Shown here: positions 38,000-50,156 of the stretch, piece by piece
Position numbering within the stretch: position 1 is the first letter of the stretch
Layout: each line of letters opens with the position of its first letter
Source of the DNA: Amaurobius ferox
Taxonomy: Eukaryota; Arthropoda; Arachnida; Araneae; Amaurobiidae
Length of the DNA: 64,000 nucleotides
Direction: 5' to 3'
Assembly: GCA_951213105.1 (NCBI GenBank)
Contig: OX578146.1
Span: 53,152,775-53,216,774 of the forward strand
Position numbers and translations under genes: made by a program
Notes under the pieces: model-generated
The model's input: only the letters and a program-made list of their open reading frames with translations
Told to the model about the DNA's origin: nothing
Databases searched by the model: none

Positions 38000-38094
38000 T
38001 TAGATGATTCCTGGTGCTGTGGCAACACCACGAATCGAACTCAGGGATATTGTGTAGTAGGCATATACTATTGTGATGAGCTAAAGATCCAGCC
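38000..38094 (-). mobile_element. tRNA-derived SINE head
   Basis: The minus strand reads GGCTGGATCTTTAGCTCATC (A box TAGCTCATCACAA) and, about 40 nt later, CCTGAGTTCGATTCGTGG (B box GAGTTCGATTC), at tRNA-like spacing. The anticodon arm does not fold cleanly, so this is a SINE head rather than a tRNA gene. Part of it recurs, diverged, at about 38,409-38,470 at the start of the tandem array. Confidence 0.5.
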
Positions 38095-38462
38095 GATGAT
38101 ATTTAATATTACGATAAGAATGTGACTCCACAGATCTCCCCTTCTAGCTTTTTAGGAAAGCAATGTCGAGGAAAAGTAAAGCCAGTTAGTGATTAAGAGG
38201 TTAATTTGGATAAGCCTTGTAGTGAGTAATAAGACGTCCTCCTAGTGAGTCACAAGGCCAATATGTACAGTGAGTCAACATCAGAGAATTTCAAAAGAAC
38301 AAGCAACTTATTTGTGCTAGCACCATCTAGTGAGGAATCAGGATGTTAAATGCATTAGAAGGTATATATATATTTCGGCATTTGTGTGTTACACGTCCGA
38401 AAGGTTGTAAATGTGGTAACGCAGGGAATCAAACTTTGGGTCATTGTGTGATAGGCCTATAC

Positions 38463-39196
38463 TATTATAAGCTCATGATATTTAATATTGCCATAAGAAT
38501 GTGACCCCACAATACAATGTAGGCTCATACATGTTACTTTTCAAAAAATGAGTAATGGGATTTAAAGTGTATCTAAAGTACTCATTGCTTTATCAAAACA
38601 CTCATGATTTTAATAAGCTCATGATATTTAATATTGCCATAAGAATGTGACCCCACAATGCAATGTAGGTTCATACATGTTACTTTTCAAAAAATGAGTA
38701 ATGGTATTTAAAGTGTATCTAAAGTACTCATTGCTTTATCAAAACACTCATGATTTTAATAAGCTCATGATATTTAATATTGCCATAAGAATGTGACCCC
38801 ACAATGCAATGTAGGTTCATACATGTTACTTTTCAAAAAATGAGTAATGGTATTTAAAGTGTATCTAAAGTACTCATTGCTTTATCAAAACACTCATGAT
38901 TTTAATAAGCTCATGATATTTAATATTGCCATAAGAATGTGACCCCACAATGCAATGTAGGTTCATACATGTTACTTTTCAAAAAATGAGTAATGGGATT
39001 TAAAGTGTATCTAAAGTACTCATTGCTTTATCAAAACACTCATGATTTTAATAAGCTCATGATATTTAATATTGCCATAAGAATGTGACCCCAGAATGCA
39101 ATGTAGGTTCATACATGTTACTTTTCAAAAAATGAGTAATGGTATTTAAAGTGTATCTAAAGTACTCATTGTTTTATCAAAACACTCATGATTTTA
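38463..39196. repeat. tandem array, five units of 146 bp
   Basis: The motif CTCATGATTTTAATAAGCTC recurs at exact 146-bp steps (38,601; 38,747; 38,893; 39,039; 39,185). Units are about 97-99 percent alike by eye, each with AATATTGCCATAAGAATGTG and ATACATGTTACTTTTCAAA. No frame spans the array. A diverged half unit lies at 38,075-38,140 next to the SINE. Confidence 0.95.
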
Positions 39197-39437
39197 AAAA
39201 TAATAACAATTATTTACCTCTTATTTTCTACAATATATTTAAATATTAATTACATTTTAATGAGCATTTATTTCAAACAGAATTGAAGTAGTATGCATTT
39301 TGATTGTATGCTTATGCCTGAACAGAATGCAAATTACTTTGAATTTTATCACTTTGATGGCTTGTAAAATCTTCATTTTTGGTGCTTGCTTCAATACACA
39401 CTATTCTTTGTTTAGTGAACTTGGTGAGTTCCTTTAA

Positions 39438-40215
39438 GGGTGAGTGTCAGTAAATTTTCTGCCCTATCCACGCTTTGTTAACTTTCGCGGCACACATATT
39501 TCGCCGAAATTCTGCTCAAACAGTTGCGAAATATTTTCTTATAGATAAAATGCTATGCTTAAATTATATTAAAACTAAATTTAATACCCAATAAAACATA
39601 GAATATGTTTTATTTTAATTTAAAATATTTTTGGTGCTGCCATCTGTTGTCGTAATTTAATTCATACTGACAATTTTTATTTTTTAATGAACATTTTTAA
39701 ATGTCTATTCCTTCTAATGCGCTATTAAATACAACAACAGATCATATATAATGCCATAATCATGGAAACATAATTGAACTTGGACTTGAAGATAAAGGAA
39801 CTTGAAGACAAAACTGCAGTCCTCAGTGATGTACATTCAGATCCTTTATCAAACTTATAGAATGATAAATTACCTTTCCGTGATTGTGGCATTATTATAT
39901 ATGATCTGTTGTTGTATTTAACACTGTATTAGAAGGAATAGATATGTAAAAATGTTAATTAAAAAATAAAAATAATCGGTATGAATTAAATTACAACAGA
40001 TGGCAGCACCAAAAATATTTTGGATTAAAATAAAAAATATGTTCTATGTTTTTTTGGGCATTAAATTTAGTTTTAATATATTAATATAATCTAAGCATTG
40101 CATTTTATCTTTCAAAAAATATTTCGCAACTGTTTGAGCAGAATTTCGGCGAAATATGTGTGCCGCGAAAGTTAACAAAGCGCGGATAGGGCAGAAAATT
40201 TACTGACGCTCACCC
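39438..40215. mobile_element. palindromic TTAA element, copy 2, 778 bp
   Basis: Flanked by TTAA (39,434-39,437 and 40,216-40,219). The ends and arms are those of the element at 32,112-32,867. The central loop (with ACTGCAGTCCTCAGTGATG) is the reverse complement of copy 1's, so this copy lies in the opposite orientation. The arms have diverged slightly from each other. Confidence 0.85.
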
Positions 40216-43204
40216 TTAAATCACAATGATTGGGTTTTATTATGATACAAATTTGCTAAGTTTATTTTCCTGTTACTTTAACTACAGTAGCTATCTTCAA
40301 CTCATAAATTTCATCTTTCAATAACAATAATTTTATAGGTAAAATACTAGAATTTCACTTACTGATTAATTTTGAAATTTAATATAAAAAAAAGCAAATA
40401 AAAAGATTGATAGAATTTAGGTAGCACATATAAGAGTGAAAATAACATTATTTATTTAAAATTAATATTAAGTAACTGCAATGTCTAGTTACTTCAGTGA
40501 TAACTGCAATAATATTGAAAGTATTGAAGTCATTTATTAATGGAATACTTGCAATTTCACACAACTCTGAAGTTGGCAGATGCCTCCATACACATTTGAA
40601 AAATTCTAAAGGTTGATATCCTCTAATCTTAATTGATGTCTTTCACATAATAAATAATAGTAAGCAAAAATGATGAATGAGAAAAGTTTTCACAAAAGTT
40701 ACAAGGCAATTAATTTAAGGAGTTCTGGATGTCTGCCAAAGTAATTAATTTCATTCATAGTGGGAGAATTATTTGATTACTTGGCACTTCAAAACTCCAT
40801 TTCAATAGCATTTTAATTATACCCAACTACTTCAGAGTTGTATAAGATTATGTATCCTTGCCTCATAAAATTGAAACTTGAAGTAAACTATACAGCACAC
40901 AGCCAGTTTTTCTTTCCTTTTTACATTCTAATAAAGATGATGATGAGTAATGATAGCACATATATAGGCAAGTTTTATTTTACATCTAAATATAAAATTA
41001 TTTTTTTAGATTCAACATGGTAAACACAGATGAACTTATTTACAACTTTTCTACCCCTAGGCACTAATATACACACCATCCAATATAGTAGTGTTGCTTG
41101 TGTCATTTTATAATATATTAGCAAGGAATACATATTTTTTTACAAGTTAATTAAAATTAGGTAATTATAAATCTTTGATATTTGAGAAACCAGCATATGT
41201 ATCAAATGTCAAAAGAAATATTCTGACATATAATTTTTTTAACCTTTCAGTCAATAAATGCTTAATCATGTCAATTAATGTCATCAATAAATGCTTAAAC
41301 ACACCTTCGACCTCTGTGCGGCTGCACACACATCTGTATAACACCCAGTACATAGGCATTATATTGCCCTAAATAAGCATACAGGATGCATGCAATCATG
41401 ATACACAGTCTTTTCTAGCTCAAGCCAAAAAGTATAGACTTTAAAAGTAGGTTCTAGCATAATTAGAAGCAGAGATATCATCACATTATTGAAATGTCTA
41501 AAATTTACCAGGGGAGAGGACAATTGGACCACTCTGCATGATGAATTGAAAGATTTAAAATATAAGTAAAAAAATAGTAGAAAAGTGAAGCTGCATATTG
41601 GACTCTTTTTAACTTTTGTACAACAATGGGTATTCTTATCTGATGCAATAAAGTGAAGATATTGCACCCTATCTTAACTTTCGTACAACAATAGCCTGCT
41701 TGCCTATCCGAAGCAATAGCAAGCTTGAACACTTTGAAAAAGCTTTTTAAAATTTATTTAAAAAGATATAATTAAAAATTTGGAAAAAGGCCTTCAAGGT
41801 GTATTAGTTCAGGTATAGATGCTATTGTGCAAAAAAACCTCAGGCTTATAAGTACGATAGATATCATATGGTATTACAGGCAAGTCGACATTCTTATTCA
41901 AATGCACTAATAAATTTATTGAGCTGTTATGAAAACATTTGTCTTTCTTAGACACTGGTGTATTTATTCTACCTACAATTTCGTTTCTATCAAGAAACAA
42001 TGTAACAGCAATAATCAGAACAGAACAAATGATATTACATCTTTAAACCTTAGTTCATGTTTCTGAGACAGGAAAACTTAGAAAGGCGATTAAGTTTCAA
42101 ATGTGATGTTCAATGTTTGTTTTTAATGATTGAATATGAAATTCTAAACTTATATTCCTGATAGTTTGTGATAAACTACTATAGCCTAAAACGCACATGC
42201 TACACCTTATATATTGCAACACAAAAACTTTACTAAACTGCTAAAAAATACTTTATTTAAGAAAGTAGTATAAAACTATAAAATGTTGTTTTGCAAGGAA
42301 AGTGAGTTTCCTTCATAAAGATTAGAAAGACAAAGCCCCAAGAAAGTTTGTTAATTACATAGTTAGAGTATCAGTTAAACTAGTTTGCTGCAGACAATGG
42401 TTTTCTGCCTTTGCTGATAACTGCTTGTTTTATTTTTCGAATGGTATGAAGTTTGTTCATTAAAATATGTCACCTTACGTCCAGGCCTAGTAGAGGTATT
42501 GGAAAGTTTGCTATACTAATATTAAGGGAGAATCAGATGTGACTGGTACTAGAACATAGCGCACAAGTATCCAGAATTAAACTAAGGACCTCTCATTTCT
42601 TTTGAAATTAGAAGGATGAAGGGTATGGTCATATATATAGTTTAGTAATGGGGAGGGGTTCATAATGGGTAGACATTAGAATTAGTATAATCATATGATG
42701 GCCTGGGCATATTACAATCTGAACTGAGGGGAAAGTCTGAACTTTAAAACCCTCCTCTTATATAAATCATTGATGAAGGGTTTCATTACGGCACACAAGC
42801 TTTGACGGGGGAGGGGGTTACTCAATCAGGGGCAGGAGCTTATATCAGACAAGCTCTCAAAGTGTGATTAATATCAATTGTTAGCCACCATAATCACATA
42901 TTCCCTGTTAGTGGGCGAACCTTTTCATAAATGCTTGGACTGAAATTCATTCTAAATCTATTAATGAACTGAATTTATTATGATATTTTGTAAAATAATT
43001 TAATGTCAAAATATGTGGAAACTTAATTTAGAAGCAAATGATCAGAAGCAAATAAACAGCAAAAGTAGAGGAACTAGCTAAGATAGAATATTTAGTTGCT
43101 TACATAAATTTAAGGCAAAAACAGAACATACCGATGGCACATCCATCCCACAGGACATTTAAATTCAAAAGAAATCTATTTTCAAAATAGCAAAATTCAC
43201 TCAC
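40216..43204. other. intron, nothing recognised
   Basis: AT-rich semaphorin intron with no domain, repeat end or RNA gene that I recognise. Open frames here are short and unsupported. Confidence 0.5.
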
Positions 43205-43292
43205 CAGCAAAGATAGCCGTACTATTGTGACTGGGATCATAAGGACAAACACCTTCCCCTGATGTTTCTTTCACAATAGTATACTCTGGATC
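43205..43292 (-). CDS. Sema: semaphorin exon c, 88 nt
   Basis: The exon encodes DPEYTIVKETSGEGVCPYDP followed by SHNSTAIFA, and ends with the first base of a split codon (G) completed by AA of the next exon to give Glu. GxxxCPYDPxHNSTA is a hallmark of the second blade of sema domains, and HNST is a potential N-glycosylation site. The acceptor is AAAACAG and the donor GTGAGT. A (TA)n microsatellite lies only about 35 bp upstream of the exon (43,326-43,391), close to the polypyrimidine and branch-point region. Confidence 0.93.
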
Positions 43293-43323
43293 CTGTTTTC
43301 ATAAATATCAGTAGTATGTTAGC

Positions 43324-43325
<2 letters not shown>

Positions 43326-43391
<66 letters not shown>
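43326..43391. repeat. (TA)n microsatellite, about 66 bp
   Basis: A pure alternating TA tract about 35 bp upstream of the acceptor of semaphorin exon c. Confidence 0.95.
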
Positions 43392-43397
<6 letters not shown>

Positions 43398-43556
43398 CAA
43401 AAACTATAAACAATAAAAACAATACTTTATAGATTATTGCTGATTTACTGCAAATAACCATGCTATTCCAAATTAGAAATCTTAGAATATTGCTAAATAT
43501 TTACAATATAAAGAAAAATTGTATCACAAATGCAATTGTAAACATGTTCCAACCAT

Positions 43557-44075
43557 GCTGTTATCTACAATGTGAGCATGATCGGAAACACTCCCTACAA
43601 GCGGATTTTGTGAATATGAACTTGGTCATTGCAGTCTTGAGTAGCCTGAGCTTATTTTGAAGTCGGCTATGTGGTAGGATTGAATTTATCGGTTTCTACA
43701 AAGATACACAAAATTGCAACACATGTTGATGAGTGTCAAAATATGCATAAAACAGGTCCATGGATGGGTCTATTATCTACGATGGAGAGCATAGTATTAG
43801 CATTGGAAATGCCGCCCCTACAGGCGGATTCTGTGAATATGAACTTGGCCACTGTAGCTTCAGCTCAATTTTAAAGAGATTTGAAGCCAGTTATGTGGTA
43901 GGGCTGAATTTCTCAATCCAACTTTGCAAACTTTTATGGGTTTGCACAAAGCATTTGTTGCACAAAGCAAGTTTTCTTGCTGTCAATTTAGGTATTGGCT
44001 CTTCCATACTGATGAGCACATGATACATACAAAACCTGTCCATGGATGCTGTTATCTGCAATGGTAGCACAATTC
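43557..44075. repeat. imperfect tandem repeat, 2 to 2.5 units of 210-260 bp
   Basis: CTGTTATCTACAATG, then GCGGATTTTGTGAATATGAA, CTTGG and TATGTGGTAGG recur at 43,557 and about 43,768, with a partial third start at 44,048. Units are diverged. Open frames here (43,671-44,023) are probably by-products. Confidence 0.65.
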
Positions 44076-44874
44076 CAAATATTTTATTAAGCATAATACC
44101 AATAAATTATTTTCTTTTTTGAATTAGATAAGTTATTTCATGGTGTAGTTTTCTCAGTCAGTTTTTTGTTTATATTTTATGAGAAAGACAAAATTTGATA
44201 ATATTAAAAATATTAATGATTCATTACAGTGTGCTATATAAGAAATGCCATTATCTCTGCGTGTCTATACCACTTGGTGACGAATTGATGACCTAGGCTA
44301 TGAATTTGACCCAACAATGCCAATTTGGCAATTTTGGGAAAATGTTGCCAAGTAAAAATTTCATTTTCTGAAAATTAAATCGATTTTTTGATAATCCCCA
44401 TTACTTTGTGGAAATTATCAATTTAATACACTTAATTAAACATATACTGAGTATCACTGTAATTATTGATCAGGTGTGTTGAATGGCACACACATATCTG
44501 AAGATATTTGGGGAGCAAGACTGATAGGTGGAAATTCTATAAATAACTTCATACACCTTTTCATGCAATGGATTTAACAACTAGTAAAGAAATAAATACC
44601 TGAAAAGATAAAAAATATTAATATTCTTTTCAGAAAATGAAAGCTGAATGCAAATTTTACATCCAACGTCATTTTTTAAATGAGTAGAAATTTTTGCTAT
44701 CATAGTATGCAATAAATGTTTCGCATCTTCTTGTTCATAAAAATTGCTGCCATTAAATATATCAGCCAAATGGACCATGCCACTCAATTTTAGAACATTT
44801 GAATGCACATCAAAATATGGAGTTTTCATAAAAACAATAACAACATACATAAATACATTTAATCACAACATTAC

Positions 44875-44979
44875 CTGCTGGTATTGACGACATAGAGGTT
44901 TAAAGGCATTGGTACCACATACAAAAATTGTATCCTCAGATTTCCTTGATAAAACACGTATATAATTCTGACATTCCTC
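44875..44979 (-). CDS. Sema: semaphorin exon b, 105 nt
   Basis: The exon encodes 35 residues, phase 0 to phase 0: [10 protein letters not shown], then [15 protein letters not shown] and RQYQQ. The two cysteines of the VCGT...LC segment and the CQNYIRVL cysteine are conserved sema-domain positions. The acceptor is CTTTTTAG and the donor GTAATG. The flanking exons join without a split codon. Confidence is high because both the residue pattern and the splice sites match. Confidence 0.93.
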
Positions 44980-44993
44980 CTAAAAAGAAGAAA

Positions 44994-46109
44994 AATATAT
45001 ATATACATATTGAAAGTCTGTTTATTTGTTCAGTGTATAAAAATCCAGAATTTCTGAAGGATTATTTTTTCAAATTCGGTATGGTTATTCTCTACGTCAC
45101 TGAAGGTAACCATATCTGTGTTTCGAGTTTCTAGGACCAGGACCAAGGGTTGTCTAGATCAGTGGATTTTAAACTTAAAATTACAGAGGATCCACAGTAC
45201 CAAGTGGCTGTAACTGATGGATCCTTCCATGAAAAAAAAGAAAAAAAAAATCTTCATTTTCTGGAAAGCAGTACTAACAAATATAATAACAACATATAAT
45301 AATACAAACAAATATAAAATTTAATTTAAATTAAATACTAATAATATTGATTATCAACAGATTTATTTTTTAGTACAAGATACATCTTTTGAAATAAAAA
45401 TTAAGAATCTATCTTTCGGATATCTTTTGACAAAATATGTATTTTAAAAAAAAAAAAATTATAAAAGGAGTAACTAGCAAAATATGCAATTTATTAAAAT
45501 TTCCTACAATCCCTAGTTTAAGAATGACTAGTCAAGATATTTAGATATTAATAAAAAACATAAAATTAAAACTTCCATAGAAACAGCGTTAAGTAGATAA
45601 TATTTTTCCTAAAATATAATCAAATGTCTTTATATGGCAGATGATTCTTTTTAAATTTATAATTATACTATTAAAATAAAGAAATTGGTATAAAAATAAA
45701 GGGTATTATATTTTTGATTGAATCATTACAGCCTTGGGATATAAGATTATGAGAATGCTTGATATTTTCAATTTAAAGTCATAAGTTTTATTTTGGCACA
45801 GATTTTCTATAGTATTTAATCAATTGTTGAAACAAGATATAAATGGTATGGGTTACTGCCATTTTAGCACACATTAAAACAATTTCATAATTTTTGTAAA
45901 TTTGTTTACAAACAGGACAAGGTGTTCTATTCTTCAAACTGCCTATGCAGATAATTTTGTATAATGAGAACAGAAATTTTTATATTGCTTTTTAAGAAAA
46001 TAAATTAAATATTTTAATATAATTTTTTGAAGAACAATATGATTTAGAATAACTACTATTGAAATTTGCACATATTTCGAATCAAAATAATGCAGGGTAT
46101 ATCTGCTGG
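44994..46109 (+). mobile_element. Helitron relic, decayed
   Basis: Order and sequence match the Helitron at 10 kb: a 5' part with ATATCTGTGTTTCGAGTTTC, ACCAAGGGTTGTC and AGATATTAATAAAAAAC; then ATTCTTCAAACTGCC, GATAATTTTGTATAATGAG; and a degraded end GGTATATCTGCTGG|T. It is interrupted by a hAT MITE at 45,160-45,530. Confidence 0.6.
45160..45530. mobile_element. hAT MITE, 371 bp, nested in the Helitron relic
   Basis: The left end is CAGTGGATTTTAAACTT; the right end, read inward, is TAGTCATTCTTAAACTA. The flanking octamers GTCTAGAT and GTCAAGAT differ at one base. Removing it restores the Helitron order seen at about 10,395 (GGGTTGTC.AGATATTAAT). Confidence 0.65.
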
Positions 46110-46725
46110 TAATTTCTTAAAATATTATATATATATTTAAGAAATTAAAAATGTTTATTATTTAATGAATAAAATAAATCTTGCTAAATTGTAAAGAAAA
46201 AAAAATACCTTATAAAAAATAAATGTACAGTAAAACACCATTTATATGCTTCTCATTTGTACTATTTTTTTTTTGCTGATCTCTAGGCATTCCTATCCAT
46301 TGACATTAATTTTGATTATACAATAACAGTTATATCTTTTTTCCACTAGTCCCTTGAGGAGCTTTTAAACAGTCCTTTACAGTACATAGTTAAGAATAAT
46401 TTTATGACATGCTGCATTATGTTAATATATTACTTTTATTGTTATCGATTGGGCATATTGGGTTCATTACTAAAATATAAAGCAGGCATAGCTGAAATTA
46501 ATGACTTGAGGGGTTTATCCAGGTACAAACAAAATTTCCAAATATGTAAAACAGAATAATTGCAGTGTTATTTTTTGAAAACTTAAAATAAAAATGTATC
46601 AGCATTATTGTGATTTTATGTATACAATTTAAAATGCTTGAAATATTTTCAGTAAAAGTTGGGTAGAAACAAAATAATAAAATAAAAATTTGAAATAAAA
46701 AAAATTTGCAGAAAAATTACTTTAC

Positions 46726-46788
46726 CTCTGATTTTCCTTTCATTTTACACATTGTTATATCATCATCGCTAGAATACCACTCTAGCCT
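46726..46788 (-). CDS. Sema: semaphorin exon a (first visible), 63 nt
   Basis: The exon encodes 21 residues in phase 0 at both ends, starting RLEWYSSDDD and ending KMKGKSE. In semaphorins this strand follows the first propeller blade and directly precedes the cysteine-containing CQNYIRVL segment, which is exactly the next exon here. The acceptor is a T-rich tract ending TTTTTTAG; the donor is GTAAAG. It is the most upstream exon I could find. The previous exon, which should encode the conserved LLVGARN-type segment, was not found between 46,789 and 64,000, so the intron is probably more than 17 kb long. Confidence 0.9.
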
Positions 46789-47228
46789 CTAAAAAAGGAA
46801 AAATGGATGAGAGTAATGAATAAAAAGTAATATTGAACACAATTTAACTCATGTTTAAACAAATAGTGTGAAGAAAAATTTTATGAATAAAATATGTTTC
46901 TGTCACTCAGTGGTAAGTTGTAGAATATAATCTCTTAATTACACAAAATTCTACAACTCAGAAATTGACACTATCGCCATCTTGCTTTGTTGTAGTAAGA
47001 TTTGCCAACTTCTAAAATTTTCCACCAGGGGATGCTGAAATCATTTTTAATCGATTATGTAGTCACTTTATTGCATTTTCACCTAAATTTTGTGTCTATA
47101 GCACAATTTAAAAACCAATCATTTATTTGATTTTAGACTTTGTGTAATAGATGGATCCACTAATCCAATCAGCCTAATTTAGACTTTTAATTTCATAATT
47201 TTTAAACTAATTGAAATTTGTAAAAAAA
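46789..47228. other. intron, nothing recognised
   Basis: AT-rich sequence upstream of semaphorin exon a; no further exon was found. Confidence 0.4.
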
Positions 47229-48260
47229 AAAAAAAGATGAGGCGTTCCCCCCCCCCCCCCCCTCGGCAGCCGAGGTACCCCTGTACCAAATTTCATGGCT
47301 GCACATCACTTAGGTTTACCATTACAGATGACACAATCTGACAGATATCATGTATTATTATAAACAAAAAAATGTACCCGGCATTTCCCAGGATGTAAGG
47401 ATGCAAACCTTTAATTAAAATCACACCGGAACACGCAGAGAATTCTTGAAAACCAAAAAACGCTTTAACAATATGCTTGCTTATTAATAACAACAACCAC
47501 ATGCACAATTCCGGAACATCTCCTCTCGGGAGATGAAAAGTACATATTTCTTTTTTTTTTAAATTCACGAAATTCGTCTATTAATAGTAAGTATGAATTC
47601 CATTCAAAGTTTATTCGAAAGAGATTTTTTTCGATCATTCCGATGGCGTGTTAAGATAGAAACTTTGTGATAATATATTCGATTGTTATAAGGAACCGAT
47701 TTGTATGAAAATCATGCTAAAACATAAAATAATTAAAAAAATATTTCGAATTTAAAAAAAATCTCGCGAGTCGCATCGTCCCGGGTTTTGAAGTACCCGT
47801 GGACCAAATTTCATGGGTGCACGACGCTTAGATTTCCTGCTACAAACGACACACAGACATACGTCTTGCTTTACTATTATAGATAGAAGATAGATTACGT
47901 CTTCAACACACGAAAAGTATAAATTTAAAAAAAAATCACGGAAATGTGTCTATTAATAGTATGGATTCCGTTCAAAGTTCGTTTGAAAGAGAATTTTTCG
48001 ATCTTTCCGATGGTGTTAAAATGGAAAATCTGTGAAAATATTTTCGATCGCTAAAGAACCGAATTGTGTGAAAAGCTCTTAGAATAGTACTAAACCATAA
48101 AATAACTAAAAAACTAATTCGAATTTTAAAAAAATCTCGTCGAGGCGCATCGTTCCGAGTCTTGAAGTATCTGTGTACCAAATTTCATGATTGTACAGGG
48201 CTTAGATTTTCCACAACAGACGACACAAGCAGACACGTAAACAGACAGTATAGATAAACA
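47229..48260. repeat. three tandem diverged copies of a repeat of about 375-500 bp
   Basis: The landmark GTACCAAATTTCATG (one copy GGACCAAATTTCATG), followed by a GACACA-type motif, occurs near 47,280, 47,800 and 48,175. The last two units also share CTATTAATAGTA, TTCGATC.TTCCGATGG and AAAATCTCG. A C run lies at 47,247-47,262. The type is unclear. Confidence 0.65.
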
Positions 48261-48419
48261 GTTCAAGGTTACAAAATTTTGGGTTTAGGGCGTCTTTTTG
48301 TAAATAATTGAAAATTGACCCCGTTGTAGCTTCGCTCCGGGGCGGCCCGTACAAATTGCGGATCCACCCCCCCACCCCCCCCCCCATCAAATTTGATTTT
48401 CTTCGTTTTGTCAATTTTT

Positions 48420-48900
48420 AATGTCTTCTGCCTCTCACAGAAAACAATTATTGAGATTCACAGCCCCTCTGGAGTCCAGGTTCCCCTACATGAGTAGTGT
48501 ACCGTCTTATGGGAAGCTGTACTTTGCCTATGCTGACATTGAACTAATAAGAACAAACTATGATTTCGCTATCGATCCTACGAAACTGGCACCGTTCTAT
48601 TACAAAACATAGCCATTTACCTGAAGGAGAACAATCTTCTCAAATTAACTTCAAAGAAAAGTATCGAATAAGACCTTTTACGGAAAAACGCCGTACATGC
48701 AGAGGAGAAGCGGGGAAACCTCTCTTGACGACAGGAATTATTCGATAGCTTGCTTCTCAAACAAAAATTCAGTAACGAAATTCAAACCCAGAGGAAAAAC
48801 AAAATGGTGTATTCCCCATTCTATAGTTTATAGACGATGTTTTTCTAAAGCTGTCGAAGATAGAGGGGAAAAAATCTGATGTGGGCAGCACATGACTTTC
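48420..48900. repeat. dispersed repeat shared with about 55,130-55,470
   Basis: Common landmarks are CGATAGCT, AAACAAAAATTCAGTAA, CCAGAGGAAAAACAAAA and TTCTATAG, in the same order. A family X start (ATCTGATGTGGGCAGCACAT) follows at 48,877. The open frames at 48,421-48,879 have no recognised domain. Confidence 0.5.
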
Positions 48901-50156
48901 GCTACGGACACGAATTATTTTTCTTTCTTTCACGATTCTTTTAATTGAGTTTAATTGCAGCGCGACCAAACATGAATAATTATTTGAAATTACGCCGAAT
49001 TCGCAGTTTTAATTCAGTTTTCGTTTTTCATTTGGCGACTAAACGAATTTTCAAAGGCGGCGTGACAAAATTGCGAAAAAAAAAAAGAAAAATATATATA
49101 TATATTTCGTGGACGGGAGGTCCTAGAGTTATGGGGTAGGTCTTATTCTTTCTGTAGTCAAAAATTACGTACGAAACAAGCATTTTAACAAAATAATTTT
49201 AGATGCAAAAGTTGCATACAGTGTTTGTTTTAATGAAGTAATACCGACAAAGTCCACGCGCTTCGTGCACTACGCCCGTTCAAGTACACCACGGCCATGC
49301 ATGGAAAACAGGAACCGGCAGGGTTTAACTCTTGCCAACCCTCCCATTCGCTTTCAATATCCACAGACACATGCGAGTCATACACCCCTCCATTCATTAT
49401 TACTATTTCTACAACGATTCCCTATCAAAACACACATACTGTACCAACCCCTAACATAACGCAATTTTATTTCCGCTCTCTAGACCAGTGGTCGGAAGTA
49501 GAGCGCTAGAAGTAGCGAAACTGCAGTAGTCACTACTTTTTCTCGTAGTTTATAGTATTACGCGCTACTTTTAAAAATAAATAGTGTAGCGAGTAGCGCG
49601 ATACAATAAATCACTAGTTTGTATCGAGTTTTGACACTACTTTTAAAGTTGCTTCAGTAAACAAACAAGGTGCCATTCTACATATCACGTGATCACCCAT
49701 TATTCATTTGTAGGAAATTTAGTGTTCTGCGCAACGATGTACGATTTGTAAAATGCCAAGCGCTTTGAAACAAATAAAAAATGTCGGTTGTTTTTAGCTG
49801 ACGAGCCATCTTCAGAGCTAAGTACTCGTCTCATAATACCAAATAAGACGAGATGGAACTTAATGCATTCTTCCGTCGAACGCATATGCCGGTTCCTGAG
49901 AGAGAACAAAGAGAAACTATATAAGATTTTCGATGCTGCAGGGTCAGGAAGGCCATTGCCTCATGAAGTTGATTTTTAGTATGGATATATTCAGATGTGT
50001 TATTTCCCAAACGATCCTGCTTATCTGATTGCAATTTTGAGATGTAAATTCTACTAAAAATGAACAAACATGTTTTTAAATAAATAGTTTTTACTTTTAT
50101 TTTATTTTATACTTTTAATAAATAAAATGGATACACGTCAACTTTAATTAAACATT

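Noticed and set aside
38000..38094. tRNA gene on the minus strand
   Set aside because: The A-box and B-box-like sequences are present but the acceptor and anticodon stems do not pair; a SINE head fits better.
38463..39196. CRISPR-like array
   Set aside because: Units are contiguous 146-bp copies without unique spacers, in a eukaryotic intron; it is a tandem repeat.
46228..46390. possible element between TACAGTAAAACACC and TTTACAGTACAT
   Set aside because: The two ends are not convincingly inverted and the TA-flank evidence is weak.
48421..48879. series of overlapping 60-residue frames
   Set aside because: The segment is a dispersed repeat shared with 55,130-55,470, where the frames are broken in different places, so coding is unlikely.
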